Positions 25,621 to 34,183 of a DNA stretch of 64,000 nucleotides are shown here, one piece after another (position 1 is the stretch's first letter; each line of letters opens with the position of its first letter). The stretch covers positions 124,001 through 188,000 of the forward strand of contig JAZQQJ010000081.1 of assembly GCA_045629005.1 (NCBI GenBank), written 5' to 3'. This DNA comes from RGIG3528 sp045629005. GTDB lineage: Bacteria; Bacillota; Clostridia; Lachnospirales; Lachnospiraceae. Under the pieces are notes generated by a model. The model saw only the letters and a list, made by a program, of their open reading frames with translations. It was not told where the DNA came from and made no database searches. The position numbers and the translations under genes are program-made.

Positions 25621-27278
25621 GCTCCGGTCTTTACAAAATGTTCTGCCATGCGCTCTGCATTATCGGTAATGCTTCTGTCATAGCCCATACTCTTTAAAAG
25701 TTTAATAGCATTCTTGGTATTTGAAGGCCCTTCCTTAAGCTGATAATCAAAGAAGATATCACCGCTTTCATCAAGAGACTCCTCGAAGTGATAGTTAGTA
25801 AAGCAGTCATCAAGAAGTTTTGTAAGTTCAATATCATGAGTAGCCGCAAAACAAATAGCATTCTTTCTTGCCAAAAGCCTTAAGGCGGACGTTGAACTTG
25901 CAATTCTCTCTACTGTATTTGTTCCCCTAAGCACTTCATCAATAAACGCAAGAACAGTATACCTGTCGTCAGCATCAAGAACGCGCTTAAGAGCCTTAAT
26001 CTCAGTTATGTAATAGCTTTCTCCGTTATAAATGTCATCGTTTAAGGCCATACTCGTATAAACCTTACAAAAGTTATTCCTGAAGCTTTCGGCAAAACAT
26101 GTATGAATAGTCTGTGCAAGAACAGCATTTAATGCTACAGCCTTAAGAAACGTTGATTTACCCGATGCATTGGAACCGGTGAGAAGGATACACCTGTCGG
26201 TAGCAAGACTTGCAGGAACAGGCTCGGAAAGAGATGGATGATAAAGGCCTTCGAATTCAATATCTTTATGATCCATATCAGTAAGTTCGGGGATACACCA
26301 AAGATTCGTTGCTTCACGAAGATTTGAAACAGAAATGAGTGCATCAAGATATCCTATATTCTCATAAAGCACAGTGATGGCATCTTTATTCCCTGCTGCA
26401 CAAGTAAGAGCTCTGTTAAAGGTTATAAGGTCAATATGCAGAAGAATATTTACATATTCCATAAGGCTTGCCGCAACATCTCCCTCGACCTCTGAATTTA
26501 TGGCAAATGCTCCCTTCTTAAGGGATTTAAGCTTAACAAGCTCTGCATTCATTCTTTTGGTATATTCGGAAATTTCAGGAATATTAAGTTTAGAAACAGC
26601 CTCCGCAGCTGAAAGAAGCGTGCAAAGCTTCTTTACGCAGAAAAGATACCCCTGCAGTTCTCCTTTAATCTTGTAATACGTAACGATATTAAAAATTACA
26701 ATAACGATCGTTGCTATAGCTCCGGCAGTAACAGAATATGCAAAAAGCGCAATTGCTGCAAAAAAGCCTATTAATGAAATCCAGTTTGAAATGCTGCTGC
26801 TCTTTTTAATATTATCAAGCATTTCAATACAATCAAACAAAGAAATCTTCTTTTTTGACCTTCCTATTTTTGAAAAGATATAAAGAAGGTCAACTCTTTC
26901 TTTTCCATGCGTCCTGAAGTATTCAATAATACGTTCTCTTTCTTCAAGTTCGGAAGAATCAAAGCAGGGAGTATTCAGAAGATAATAGTAATACTCTGCT
27001 CCGCACTGCGACTTACAGGAATTTGTAAGGCAGAAAAAGTCGATAATCTTCAAGTCATTACTTGTAATATTATCCAGGAAGAAACTATTATCGCTTTCGC
27101 ATTTATGCATAAAAAAACTGTCGACAAGCTGAACAGAATCAGAATCCTCATCATTTTTCAGCTTACCGAAGTCTTTTTTCAGCTTTGCAAGCGTCTTCTT
27201 TTTAAAATTTACAGAGTCAAAAATACTCTTTCCTATGATGAAAAGGAGCACTGCTCCCGCAAAATATAACCATTCCAT
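25608..27278 (-). CDS. Membrane-anchored MutS-like ATPase without mismatch-binding domain
   Basis: The start is placed at the ATG at 27276-27278, which has a GGTGGTG site 5 nt upstream; an ATG ten codons earlier lies in the T-tract of a terminator and has no ribosome binding site. The 556-residue protein has an N-terminal transmembrane helix, two more at about residues 160-205, and a C-terminal MutS ATPase domain with LTGSNASGKSTFLK and the FIDEVLRGTNTVERIASS Walker B/signature region. Domain I with the mismatch Phe-x-Glu is absent. Similar membrane proteins exist in clostridia with no defined role. Its overlap with mutS suggests coupled expression. Confidence 0.82.
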   Translation of the reverse strand: MEWLYFAGAVLLFIIGKSIFDSVNFKKKTLAKLKKDFGKLKNDEDSDSVQLVDSFFMHKCESDNSFFLDNITSNDLKIIDFFCLTNSCKSQCGAEYYYYLLNTPCFDSSELEERERIIEYFRTHGKERVDLLYIFSKIGRSKKKISLFDCIEMLDNIKKSSSISNWISLIGFFAAIALFAYSVTAGAIATIVIVIFNIVTYYKIKGELQGYLFCVKKLCTLLSAAEAVSKLNIPEISEYTKRMNAELVKLKSLKKGAFAINSEVEGDVAASLMEYVNILLHIDLITFNRALTCAAGNKDAITVLYENIGYLDALISVSNLREATNLWCIPELTDMDHKDIEFEGLYHPSLSEPVPASLATDRCILLTGSNASGKSTFLKAVALNAVLAQTIHTCFAESFRNNFCKVYTSMALNDDIYNGESYYITEIKALKRVLDADDRYTVLAFIDEVLRGTNTVERIASSTSALRLLARKNAICFAATHDIELTKLLDDCFTNYHFEESLDESGDIFFDYQLKEGPSNTKNAIKLLKSMGYDRSITDNAERMAEHFVKTGAWEK

Positions 27279-27311
27279 TAGAACACCACCAAAATATAAA
27301 AACAGCATATT

Positions 27312-27335
27312 AAAAGCGCCCGAAAAGGCGCTTTT
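27312..27335 (-). terminator. Terminator after the adenylyltransferase-SGNH gene
   Basis: AAAAGCGCC (27312-27320) pairs with GGCGCTTTT (27327-27335), loop of 6, followed on the minus strand by AATAT. The A/T arms make it potentially bidirectional, but only minus-strand genes flank it. Confidence 0.85.
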
Positions 27336-27392
27336 AATTATACTTTGAAAGCAATGTTTTGTAAAGGATTTAGGCTATTTTATAACAGTTCT

Positions 27393-28817
27393 TTACAGAT
27401 ATTGTTCTATCACTTCTGCCACCTTACCGCCAACAAGTTCATAGCCTTCCTCTGTCAGGTGAAGATGGTCCGGTCCGAAAAGGCCAGTACTGTTTTTTAC
27501 AATGGGGAATAAGTCATTAACAGGTACGTTATGTCTTGCTGCAACCTTCTTTATAATTTCATTGTATTCTTCCATTCCCTTACTGTCGGGATTCTCCGTA
27601 GGCATTATTGTGCCCATGATAAGAGTAGCCTCAGGGAATAGCTTATAAACTACAGCAATTGTTCTTTCAAGAACAGATTCAAACTCCTCAGGCAAAGAAA
27701 AAGGTCTGCCGAGATTATAATCGTCTCCCAAATCCCATAAGCCGCAATTCCAATGCACAACATCCGGCTTAGGCATTCCGTTTATCCAGAAGCGTAAGGA
27801 ATTTAATGTATAGCCGGCCCATCTTCCATTCTCTGAAGGGCCGCTTACCATGGCCTTACCTTCCAAAAGTCTTGTTACAACAGGCTGATATCCCATTCTG
27901 AGGGAATCGCCGAGAAGCATAACCTGCTTACCGGAAGGCTGTTGTGCAGCTTTGTCGGCGCGGTTTTCTTCCATACGTTTCCACATAAAATCTTTGACAT
28001 TTTTTGTCTCTTCTTCGTCAAAGAAGTAGCCGAGTTTATCAGCAACATATTTTGCAAGTTCCGCAAAATAGTCATAGGTCATAAAAGTCTTAAACCACAT
28101 TTCCCCGATTTCACCGCCGGAGAAGAGGCCCTTAAAACGCTCCATTTCAGCCTTAGTAAGATACTTATTGAGGTACTTTGAACATACACCGGTCGTAACC
28201 TTAAAATCATTATCTATCGCAATTTTCCAGTTGAGCATCTTCATGAACATATTCATAAGATACTCTTCCTTCATACTTTTTGCGTAATAAAACTGATCTC
28301 GGCACAGACCTTTGGTAACATAATTTGCAATCCATCTGAATTCGTTGCAGGTATTGAAATACTCCTGCTCTGAGGGCTTCTTTATGAGAAATGCATCAAT
28401 ACGTGTAATGTCCTTCAATTCCTTGAAGTTGTCTTTATTAATGAGCACCTTACGTGGTTCGTCAAATTCCGACTGAGCAGCAATATTACTTACATCAATG
28501 AGAGTCAGGTCGATTCTGTTACCGTCCTTATACTGTGTAAGGTATGCAAATTTGTCCTTTGACGTATAATCATAAGGCTGTTCATACCAGTCATCAGGAC
28601 ACTGCATTATAAGTATCTCGCCAAAACGGCTCATATAGTTCTTGTCGTTTGTAAAGTCCCTGATATCACTTACAAAAAAAGTAATATCAAAGTCTGAATA
28701 CTTGTCCCTGGTAGCACCTTCTGTAGTATTTGAGCCTTCAAAAGTAACGGCTCTGATACGCTCATCAGATTTCGCTGTATTTAAAATAAGATCCAGCATT
28801 TCCTCATAGCTTTTCAT
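27393..28817 (-). CDS. Fusion: aminoglycoside 6-adenylyltransferase-like domain + SGNH hydrolase
   Basis: The start is the ATG at 28815-28817, preceded by AGGAG at 10 nt; an in-frame ATG seven codons upstream overlaps that site and is rejected. Residues about 1-290 resemble ANT(6)/AadE/AadS adenylyltransferases: GSN at 28-30, the nucleotidyltransferase metal pair in YSDFDITFF (D42, D44), NRIDLTLID and the later helical part. After a short linker, residues about 297-474 form an SGNH/GDSL hydrolase with LLGDSL (S305), a WNCGLWDLGDD block and DHLHL (D450, H453). Both halves keep their key residues. The first would add AMP to an aminoglycoside or another alcohol; the second would remove an ester. 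The true substrate is unknown. The start lies 2 nt after the CPBP stop, indicating coupling. Confidence 0.8.
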   Translation of the reverse strand: MKSYEEMLDLILNTAKSDERIRAVTFEGSNTTEGATRDKYSDFDITFFVSDIRDFTNDKNYMSRFGEILIMQCPDDWYEQPYDYTSKDKFAYLTQYKDGNRIDLTLIDVSNIAAQSEFDEPRKVLINKDNFKELKDITRIDAFLIKKPSEQEYFNTCNEFRWIANYVTKGLCRDQFYYAKSMKEEYLMNMFMKMLNWKIAIDNDFKVTTGVCSKYLNKYLTKAEMERFKGLFSGGEIGEMWFKTFMTYDYFAELAKYVADKLGYFFDEEETKNVKDFMWKRMEENRADKAAQQPSGKQVMLLGDSLRMGYQPVVTRLLEGKAMVSGPSENGRWAGYTLNSLRFWINGMPKPDVVHWNCGLWDLGDDYNLGRPFSLPEEFESVLERTIAVVYKLFPEATLIMGTIMPTENPDSKGMEEYNEIIKKVAARHNVPVNDLFPIVKNSTGLFGPDHLHLTEEGYELVGGKVAEVIEQYL

Positions 28818-28819
28818 GA

Positions 28820-29665
28820 TTAATGTTCTCCTATACATTTTTTTCTCTTACGTAAAACAAAAAATATAACTAACCCTATGACCGCCAAAACTGAACTTAT
28901 GGCAATAATTTCATTCGGGAAAAGAAGCACTATCGGCGTTTTTTCGGACTTATATATTTCTGCACCATAATATGTTATAACGGCAAGAATTGTAACAAAC
29001 AGATTGTAACAGGAATGAGCGCAAATATTAGTCCAAATATTTCGTGTTTTCAGTAGTAACGCACAATATAAAAGCGCATCAACGGTAACCGAAATCCAGT
29101 TGTCACTATGCAGAAATGCAAAAAGCAGTGCCATAATTATACCAACCAGGATTCGTGTAAGTCTTTTCTTATAAATCGTAATCGGAATAAATCTGAAACA
29201 AAGTTCTTCATAAATCGGAGCCAGAACAACAGCTGAAAGAGACGCTATAAGGTCCCCTTTTAATTCATAAGAATTATATGTCATTAATCTGAGTTCCGGT
29301 TTTTCAAAAATGCAGGACACAAAATATATAAGCACATTTTTAACAATAAAATACAAAGGAGTACAAAGCGCAATCAAAAGAATGAGATCCCATTTCGGTT
29401 TACCGAAAGAGAATTTTTTCATCTCCGGAAAAAGCTTTGGAAGAAGCTTAACAGCCAAAACGAAAGTAAGCACAACAAAAATCAGTTCAACGGCATTAGC
29501 TTTCAGTTCATTCTCGAGTGATTCGTTAAACCAAATAAATACACTCGAAACAATCGAAATAAATGTACCGTAGATAACAGCAAGAAAAGGCATCAGTGCC
29601 TTTAAAACCTTATGCTCTTTGGGCTTTTTGTCAACTGCTTCGGATCCGATTTCAGTATTCATCAT
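28820..29665 (-). CDS. CPBP-family intramembrane metalloprotease
   Basis: The start is the ATG at 29663-29665 with AAGGAG 9 nt upstream; a longer reading frame would begin inside the hairpin upstream and is rejected. The 281-residue protein has eight or so hydrophobic segments and the CPBP (Abi) motifs: EELCFRF (E-E-x3-R), the FAFLHSDNW segment (F-x3-H) and NICAHSCYN (H-x3-N/D). Relatives include the eukaryotic CAAX protease Rce1 and bacterial immunity proteins that protect against bacteriocins. It is the first gene of a two-gene unit with the adenylyltransferase-SGNH fusion. Its target is unknown. Confidence 0.85.
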   Translation of the reverse strand: MMNTEIGSEAVDKKPKEHKVLKALMPFLAVIYGTFISIVSSVFIWFNESLENELKANAVELIFVVLTFVLAVKLLPKLFPEMKKFSFGKPKWDLILLIALCTPLYFIVKNVLIYFVSCIFEKPELRLMTYNSYELKGDLIASLSAVVLAPIYEELCFRFIPITIYKKRLTRILVGIIMALLFAFLHSDNWISVTVDALLYCALLLKTRNIWTNICAHSCYNLFVTILAVITYYGAEIYKSEKTPIVLLFPNEIIAISSVLAVIGLVIFFVLRKRKKCIGEH

Positions 29666-29689
29666 GTCCGTCCGCTCCTTATCATTTAA

Positions 29690-29722
29690 AAAAGTGTGAA
29701 AACATCCTGTCTTCACACTTTT
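29690..29722 (-). terminator. Terminator after the NlpC/P60 gene, or attenuator before the CPBP gene
   Basis: AAAAGTGTGAA (29690-29700) pairs with TTCACACTTTT (29712-29722), an 11-bp stem with an 11-nt loop, followed on the minus strand by TTTTTT overlapping the stem end. It is 46 nt past the NlpC/P60 stop and 25 nt before the CPBP start. Confidence 0.75.
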
Positions 29723-29750
29723 ATTGTACATCAAAATTTTTAAACGTAAA
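29723..29750 (-). promoter_or_regulatory. Possible promoter of the CPBP/fusion unit
   Basis: TACAAT (29723-29728) is preceded after 16 nt by TTTACG (29745-29750). Transcription would begin within the first arm of the hairpin at 29690-29722, so the two features partly compete. Weak evidence. Confidence 0.35.
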
Positions 29751-29767
29751 CGTAAAAATGATGAATA

Positions 29768-30904
29768 TTATTCATTTTTACCAAGTACGCGGCAATATTT
29801 CTTAATTCCGTATGTACCGCCTTCGGAGTTATAGAAATACATTGAAGTGATTTCTACATCACCCTTCTTGTAGTACTTTGTATTATTGCTGCTGTTATGG
29901 ATAATCTGGCCGTTACCAATGTACATTGCAACATGGTTAACCTGACCATTAAGTTTGCCGTAGAAAATCAAATCCCCGGGCTGTAATTCTTCCTTACTGA
30001 TTTTTGTAAGGGAGGAAGCCATATTGTATGATGTTCTCTCAAGACTGTAACCGAAATGCTTATAAATGGCTCTTACAAAGCCTGAACAGTCACATCCGCT
30101 TGTAAGGCTTTCGCCGCCCCATACATACTTAAGACCGATGTATTTCTTGGCATAATCACAAATATTACAACGTTTATCCGAAACGCCGGGGCCATAAGGT
30201 GTATACTTCTCAGCCCACGGAATATCATATGTGAAATCAACAAACTCTGCGCATACAAAACCGGTCTTGCCTTTTTCGTACTCAACTTCAACCCAGACCT
30301 TATTTGAATCCTCTTTGTTAATGATGCAGTCATTAACAATCTTAAGAGTTGTATCGCCTTTTGCTTTTGAAATAATGTCGGAATTCGTGGAAGCACTGCT
30401 TCTGATGTTAAGATTGGTAACTGATTTCTGAACCTTAACACAAGCGGTGTAATTTTCTTTAACGTAGTTTACAGCTTCTTTGTCTGTAAAAAGGTAATCA
30501 TAAAATACATAACCTGTAATTGTATCGGAAGTAATCTTTGCCCACTTCTCGCCCGCATCATTTACAACGATTTCATTAATGATGCATGCATCACCTTTGT
30601 CAAGGAGACCTACTCTGTCATACTTTGTAGCAGCACCGGAGCGAATGTTAAGCTGATTGTTAACATTTGCAATAGCAATGTTTTCGGGAATATTGTAATC
30701 AGCTGTAAGAACCGAAGCCTTCTCCGAAGCATCCATGGAATCGTTTGAATAGAAATCATTAAGGACACTTGAAATGCCGGCAACAGGAGTGCCGCCCTGT
30801 ACGGTATCAGCTTTTACGCAAAAACAGGGCTGAGCGGTAAACATAAGTACCGAAAGCCCTAAGCACATTACAATTTTAATTTTTTTACCATTAAGTAGAA
30901 ACAT
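29768..30904 (-). CDS. Secreted SH3-domain NlpC/P60 peptidoglycan hydrolase
   Basis: The 378-residue protein starts with a signal peptide (basic start, hydrophobic core about 8-24, likely cut near A32). Two bacterial SH3 domains follow (about 75-140 and 155-225, each with a LNIRSxAxTxSDxI pattern), then an NlpC/P60 cysteine peptidase with DCSGF (C273), NHVAMYIG (H324) and a third polar residue near QIIHNS. Such enzymes cleave stem peptides of peptidoglycan, usually the gamma-D-Glu-diamino acid bond. It is a single gene with a consensus promoter. Confidence 0.93.
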   Translation of the reverse strand: MFLLNGKKIKIVMCLGLSVLMFTAQPCFCVKADTVQGGTPVAGISSVLNDFYSNDSMDASEKASVLTADYNIPENIAIANVNNQLNIRSGAATKYDRVGLLDKGDACIINEIVVNDAGEKWAKITSDTITGYVFYDYLFTDKEAVNYVKENYTACVKVQKSVTNLNIRSSASTNSDIISKAKGDTTLKIVNDCIINKEDSNKVWVEVEYEKGKTGFVCAEFVDFTYDIPWAEKYTPYGPGVSDKRCNICDYAKKYIGLKYVWGGESLTSGCDCSGFVRAIYKHFGYSLERTSYNMASSLTKISKEELQPGDLIFYGKLNGQVNHVAMYIGNGQIIHNSSNNTKYYKKGDVEITSMYFYNSEGGTYGIKKYCRVLGKNE

Positions 30905-31162
30905 GATTATCCCCTTAATACATATTTCCTTCTCAGATTGAGAAACTGTGACTCACGTCCTAAAAGATGTTACTAAATTGTTAACATTTTTATAACAACA
31001 TTATAACAAGCGATTCCGCACATGTCAATAATTGACATATGAAAAACCGCATGTTTTACACAAGTTTAATAAATAGCGAAACAAAGTTTCGTTAGATTTT
31101 ATAAGGCTTGCGGCAATTTACGAAAATGTTTCGCAGTAGGCCGAAAATCACTCATATATTGC
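30905..31162 (-). other. Intergenic region between gpsA and the NlpC/P60 gene
   Basis: No gene is visible here. It holds the NlpC/P60 promoter (31000-31028), an AT-rich leader of about 90 nt, and two short CGAAA/TTTCG stem-loops: CGAAAC-aaa-GTTTCG at 31077-31091 and a weaker one around 31111-31134. The first is followed on the minus strand by TATTTATT and may back up termination of gpsA. Confidence 0.6.
31000..31028 (-). promoter_or_regulatory. Consensus promoter of the NlpC/P60 gene
   Basis: TTGACA (31023-31028), exactly 17 nt, TATAAT (31000-31005) preceded by TGT (extended -10). All twelve bases match the sigma-A consensus. The -35 is one arm of the dyad TGTCAATAATTGACA (31023-31037). Confidence 0.9.
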
Positions 31163-31186
31163 GCTTAACGCTTTAACGCGTTAAGC
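31163..31186 (-). terminator. Hairpin overlapping the gpsA stop codon
   Basis: GCTTAACGC (31163-31171) pairs perfectly with GCGTTAAGC (31178-31186), loop of 6. The gpsA stop TAA (31181-31183) is inside the first-transcribed arm. No T-run follows, so it may protect the 3' end or act as a weak terminator. Confidence 0.55.
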
Positions 31187-32194
31187 ATTCCACTTAAGAT
31201 TTGATGCCTCAACCGTTTTATCTCTTGTAAAAAGATCGTGAACAGCATCCTTTGTACTCTTCCCATTAAAGAGTACAAGGTTAATCTGCTCGACTATAGG
31301 CATTTCAACATCATACTTCTTAGCAAGCGCATAAGCAGCCTTTGCACAATAAACGCCCTCTACCGTCTGACCGACTTTTGCTTTTGCACTTTCAACATCC
31401 ATTCCCTGACCAAGGTAGTAGCCGAAATTTCTGTTACGGGAATGAAGACTTGTACATGTAACAATAAGATCTCCCATTCCGGAAAGTCCGCCGAAGGTTT
31501 CAAGTGCACCGCCCATTTTCATGCCAAGTCTTGAAATCTCTGCAATTCCTCTTGTCATAAGAGCAGCCTTTGTATTGTCCTCATAGCCGAGGCCGTCCGT
31601 AACACCTGCAGCCATAGCAATAACGTTTTTAAGAGAACCGCCAAGCTCAATACCAAGTTTGTCGGGGCTTGTATAAACTCTGAAGAAATCAGCCATAAAT
31701 GCATCCTGTACAAAGCAGGCGGTTTCTTTTTTGTCCGCACCTACAACAATTGTCGTAGGAAGCTTCTTGGAAACCTCTTCAGCATGGCTCGGACCTGAAA
31801 GAACGCATACATCAGCAGTTTTAAGGACGTCACTGATTACCTCTGTAAGAGTATAAAGTGTCACATCTTCAATACCCTTTGCAACGTTAACTATAATCTG
31901 CCCGTCAGGAATAAGGTCCTTAATTTTTTCGGCCGTTCTTCTTACAAAAATAGAAGCAACAGCCATTACAATAATTTCGGGTTTGTTTGCAAGTGCCTTT
32001 TCCAAATCCCCTTCAAGAACAATGTCATCAGGAAGCACGGCACCGGGGAGGTTTTTCACATTATTTCTGTCGGCACCGAGAGCATCAAGCTCCGGCTGAA
32101 GTGCACTCCAGAGTGTGACCTTATGACCGTTTGCTGAAAGCAAAATGGAAAGAGCCGTTCCCCATGTACCGGCTCCAAGAACAGTTATATTCAT
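31181..32194 (-). CDS. gpsA: NAD(P)-dependent glycerol-3-phosphate dehydrogenase
   Basis: The start is the ATG at 32192-32194, with AAAGGAG 7 nt upstream, giving MNITVLGAGTWGTALS with the Rossmann GAGTWG motif at the N-terminus. An earlier in-frame start would overlap plsY and lacks a site. The 337-residue enzyme has SGPSHAEEV, the catalytic-lysine region GGSLKNVIAMAAG and TRGIAEISRLG. It reduces dihydroxyacetone phosphate to sn-glycerol-3-phosphate for phospholipid synthesis, directly upstream in pathway terms of PlsY, encoded by the preceding gene. Confidence 0.95.
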   Translation of the reverse strand: MNITVLGAGTWGTALSILLSANGHKVTLWSALQPELDALGADRNNVKNLPGAVLPDDIVLEGDLEKALANKPEIIVMAVASIFVRRTAEKIKDLIPDGQIIVNVAKGIEDVTLYTLTEVISDVLKTADVCVLSGPSHAEEVSKKLPTTIVVGADKKETACFVQDAFMADFFRVYTSPDKLGIELGGSLKNVIAMAAGVTDGLGYEDNTKAALMTRGIAEISRLGMKMGGALETFGGLSGMGDLIVTCTSLHSRNRNFGYYLGQGMDVESAKAKVGQTVEGVYCAKAAYALAKKYDVEMPIVEQINLVLFNGKSTKDAVHDLFTRDKTVEASNLKWNA

Positions 32195-32198
32195 GAAA

Positions 32199-32849
32199 TT
32201 ACTCCTTTTCGGTTTTCTTAACAGTAATCTTGTTTTCGTTATGATGTACAAGCCTTACTATGTTCTGTCTATGATTGTAAAACGCTGAAATCGTGAACAT
32301 GGAAGTAACGATTATCATGTGAATATCACCCTTTGAAACGATACCTACAAAAATAGTGAAAAGAAGTGATGCCATAAGACTTGCAAGTGACATATATCTT
32401 GTAATAATGATGATTGCAAGGAAAATAGGAAGACCGATGGCAACAAGCCGCCAGTCATAAACAAGCATGCACGCTCCCATGCAGGCAATTCCTTTTCCGC
32501 CTCTGAACTTAAGATAAAACGGGAAAAGGTGACCGCAAACACAGCCAAGTGCCGTATAAAGAATCAAAAGCTGGTTTTCATACGAGAAAGGTGCATATTC
32601 TCTGAAAAGCACATATCTCGTAAGCATAATAGGTATAAGTGTTTTCGTAAGATCAATTACAAGCGTAATAATTCCGGCCTTCAGACCGACAACACGGAGA
32701 ACGTTGGTAGTTCCGAGATTACCGCTTCCCTTTGATTTTACATCAACATGATAAATCTTTCCGATAAAATAACCTGAAGAAAATATGCCGAACGCATATC
32801 CCATTATAAGGCAGAAAATATATTGTAAAACAGGATAATCCGCAAACAT
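32199..32849 (-). CDS. plsY: Glycerol-3-phosphate acyltransferase PlsY
   Basis: The 216-residue integral membrane protein has about six helices and the PlsY motifs SGYFIGKIYHVDVKSKGSGNLGTTNVLR, FRGGKGIA and YMSLASL. It moves the acyl group from acyl-phosphate to glycerol-3-phosphate to form lysophosphatidate. It lies between der (one-base overlap) and gpsA (4-nt gap), the standard der-plsY-gpsA arrangement. The C-terminal basic tail (HHNENKITVKKTEKE) is cytoplasmic by charge. Confidence 0.94.
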   Translation of the reverse strand: MFADYPVLQYIFCLIMGYAFGIFSSGYFIGKIYHVDVKSKGSGNLGTTNVLRVVGLKAGIITLVIDLTKTLIPIMLTRYVLFREYAPFSYENQLLILYTALGCVCGHLFPFYLKFRGGKGIACMGACMLVYDWRLVAIGLPIFLAIIIITRYMSLASLMASLLFTIFVGIVSKGDIHMIIVTSMFTISAFYNHRQNIVRLVHHNENKITVKKTEKE

Positions 32850-34183
32850 TATTGTTGCTCCTTCTCGTTTCTTTCCCTAATGATGAATTTAAGGCTCGTG
32901 CCACTGAAACCGAAGGCTTCGCGGATTTTATTCTCAATATATCTTGTATATGAGAAATGCATAAGCTTTTTGTCATTAACGAAAATAACAAACGTAGGCG
33001 GCTTAACCGCAACTTCTGTTATGTAGAACAGTTTAAGACGTCTGCCCTTATCCGAAGGCGGCTGCTGTAAAGCAACGGCCTGCATCATAATCTCATTAAG
33101 AACACCTGTTCCGACACGAAGGTTCTGATTCTGGATTATTAAATCAATATGCTCAAAAATTTTGGACATACGCTGTCCTGTTTTTGAAGAAATAAAGATA
33201 ATGTCAGCATACGGAATAAAGGAAAGAATTTCACGAATCTTTTCCTGATGCTTATAAATGGTTTTGTCGTTCTTCTCATCAAGAGCGTCCCATTTGTTAA
33301 CGGCAATAAGTATTCCCTTGCCGGCTTCGTGTGCAATGCCCGCAATCTTTGCATCCTGCTCCGTAACGCCCTCTGTTGCATCGATTACGACAACACAGAC
33401 ATCGGCACGCTCAACGGCTGCAACGGTACGAACCATCGAAAACTCTTCTATTTCTTCTTTAATCTTTGCTTTCTTTCTGAGACCTGCAGTATCAATAAAC
33501 ACATACTCATTGCCATTATATGTAACTGTTGTGTCTATTGCGTCTCTTGTCGTACCTGCTATGTCAGAAACAATTACTCTGTTTTCACCGCAAAGCTTGT
33601 TAATAATAGAGCTCTTTCCGACATTAGGCTTGCCGACAATTGCAACCTTCGGTCTTTCATCCTCTTCTTCATCTTCCCTCTTGTCGGGAACAAGCTCGCA
33701 AATTGCATCAAGAAGATCGCCGAAACCAAGTCTGTTTACAGCAGAAACAGGAACAGGCTCACCTATTCCGAGATTGTAAAACTCATATGTATCGTTAAGA
33801 AACTTATTGAAATCGTCAACTTTGTTTACGCAGAGAACAATGGGTTTATTGGAGCGTCTTAAAATATCCGCAACGGCAAAATCAGCATCAACAAGTCCTG
33901 TCTTTACATCAACAACAAATAAAATAACATCAGCGGTATCAATTGCGACCTGTGCCTGCTCACGCATATATGTAAGCATCATGTCCTGGCTGGCAGGCTC
34001 AATACCACCTGTATCAATAAGTGTGAACTGTCTGTCCAGCCACACAATGTCATTGTATATTCTGTCTCTTGTAACACCGGGCGTATCCTGAACTATAGAA
34101 ATACGCTCACCGGATATGGCATTAAACAGTGTGGATTTACCGACATTCGGACGTCCGACAACTGCAATTATAGGTTTAGACAT
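32849..34183 (-). CDS. der: Ribosome-assembly GTPase Der (EngA)
   Basis: The 444-residue protein carries two tandem Era-like GTPase domains, each with its own G1 motif: GRPNVGKSTLF at residues 10-20 and GKPNVGKSSII near 183. DTPG/DTAG G3 motifs, NKVD and NKWD G4 motifs, and a C-terminal KH-like domain (about 355-440) follow. Der is essential for maturation of the 50S subunit. It overlaps the DUF512 gene by 8 bases and touches plsY. Confidence 0.97.
   Translation of the reverse strand: MSKPIIAVVGRPNVGKSTLFNAISGERISIVQDTPGVTRDRIYNDIVWLDRQFTLIDTGGIEPASQDMMLTYMREQAQVAIDTADVILFVVDVKTGLVDADFAVADILRRSNKPIVLCVNKVDDFNKFLNDTYEFYNLGIGEPVPVSAVNRLGFGDLLDAICELVPDKREDEEEDERPKVAIVGKPNVGKSSIINKLCGENRVIVSDIAGTTRDAIDTTVTYNGNEYVFIDTAGLRKKAKIKEEIEEFSMVRTVAAVERADVCVVVIDATEGVTEQDAKIAGIAHEAGKGILIAVNKWDALDEKNDKTIYKHQEKIREILSFIPYADIIFISSKTGQRMSKIFEHIDLIIQNQNLRVGTGVLNEIMMQAVALQQPPSDKGRRLKLFYITEVAVKPPTFVIFVNDKKLMHFSYTRYIENKIREAFGFSGTSLKFIIRERNEKEQQ

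Noticed and set aside
27279..27308. Longer start of the MutS-like gene (ATG at 27308).
   Set aside because: It lies in the T-tract of the preceding terminator and has no ribosome binding site; the ATG at 27278 has one.
29666..29734. Longer start of the CPBP gene (ATG at 29734).
   Set aside because: The reading frame would run through the 11-bp hairpin at 29690-29722, and the ATG at 29665 has a good AAGGAG.
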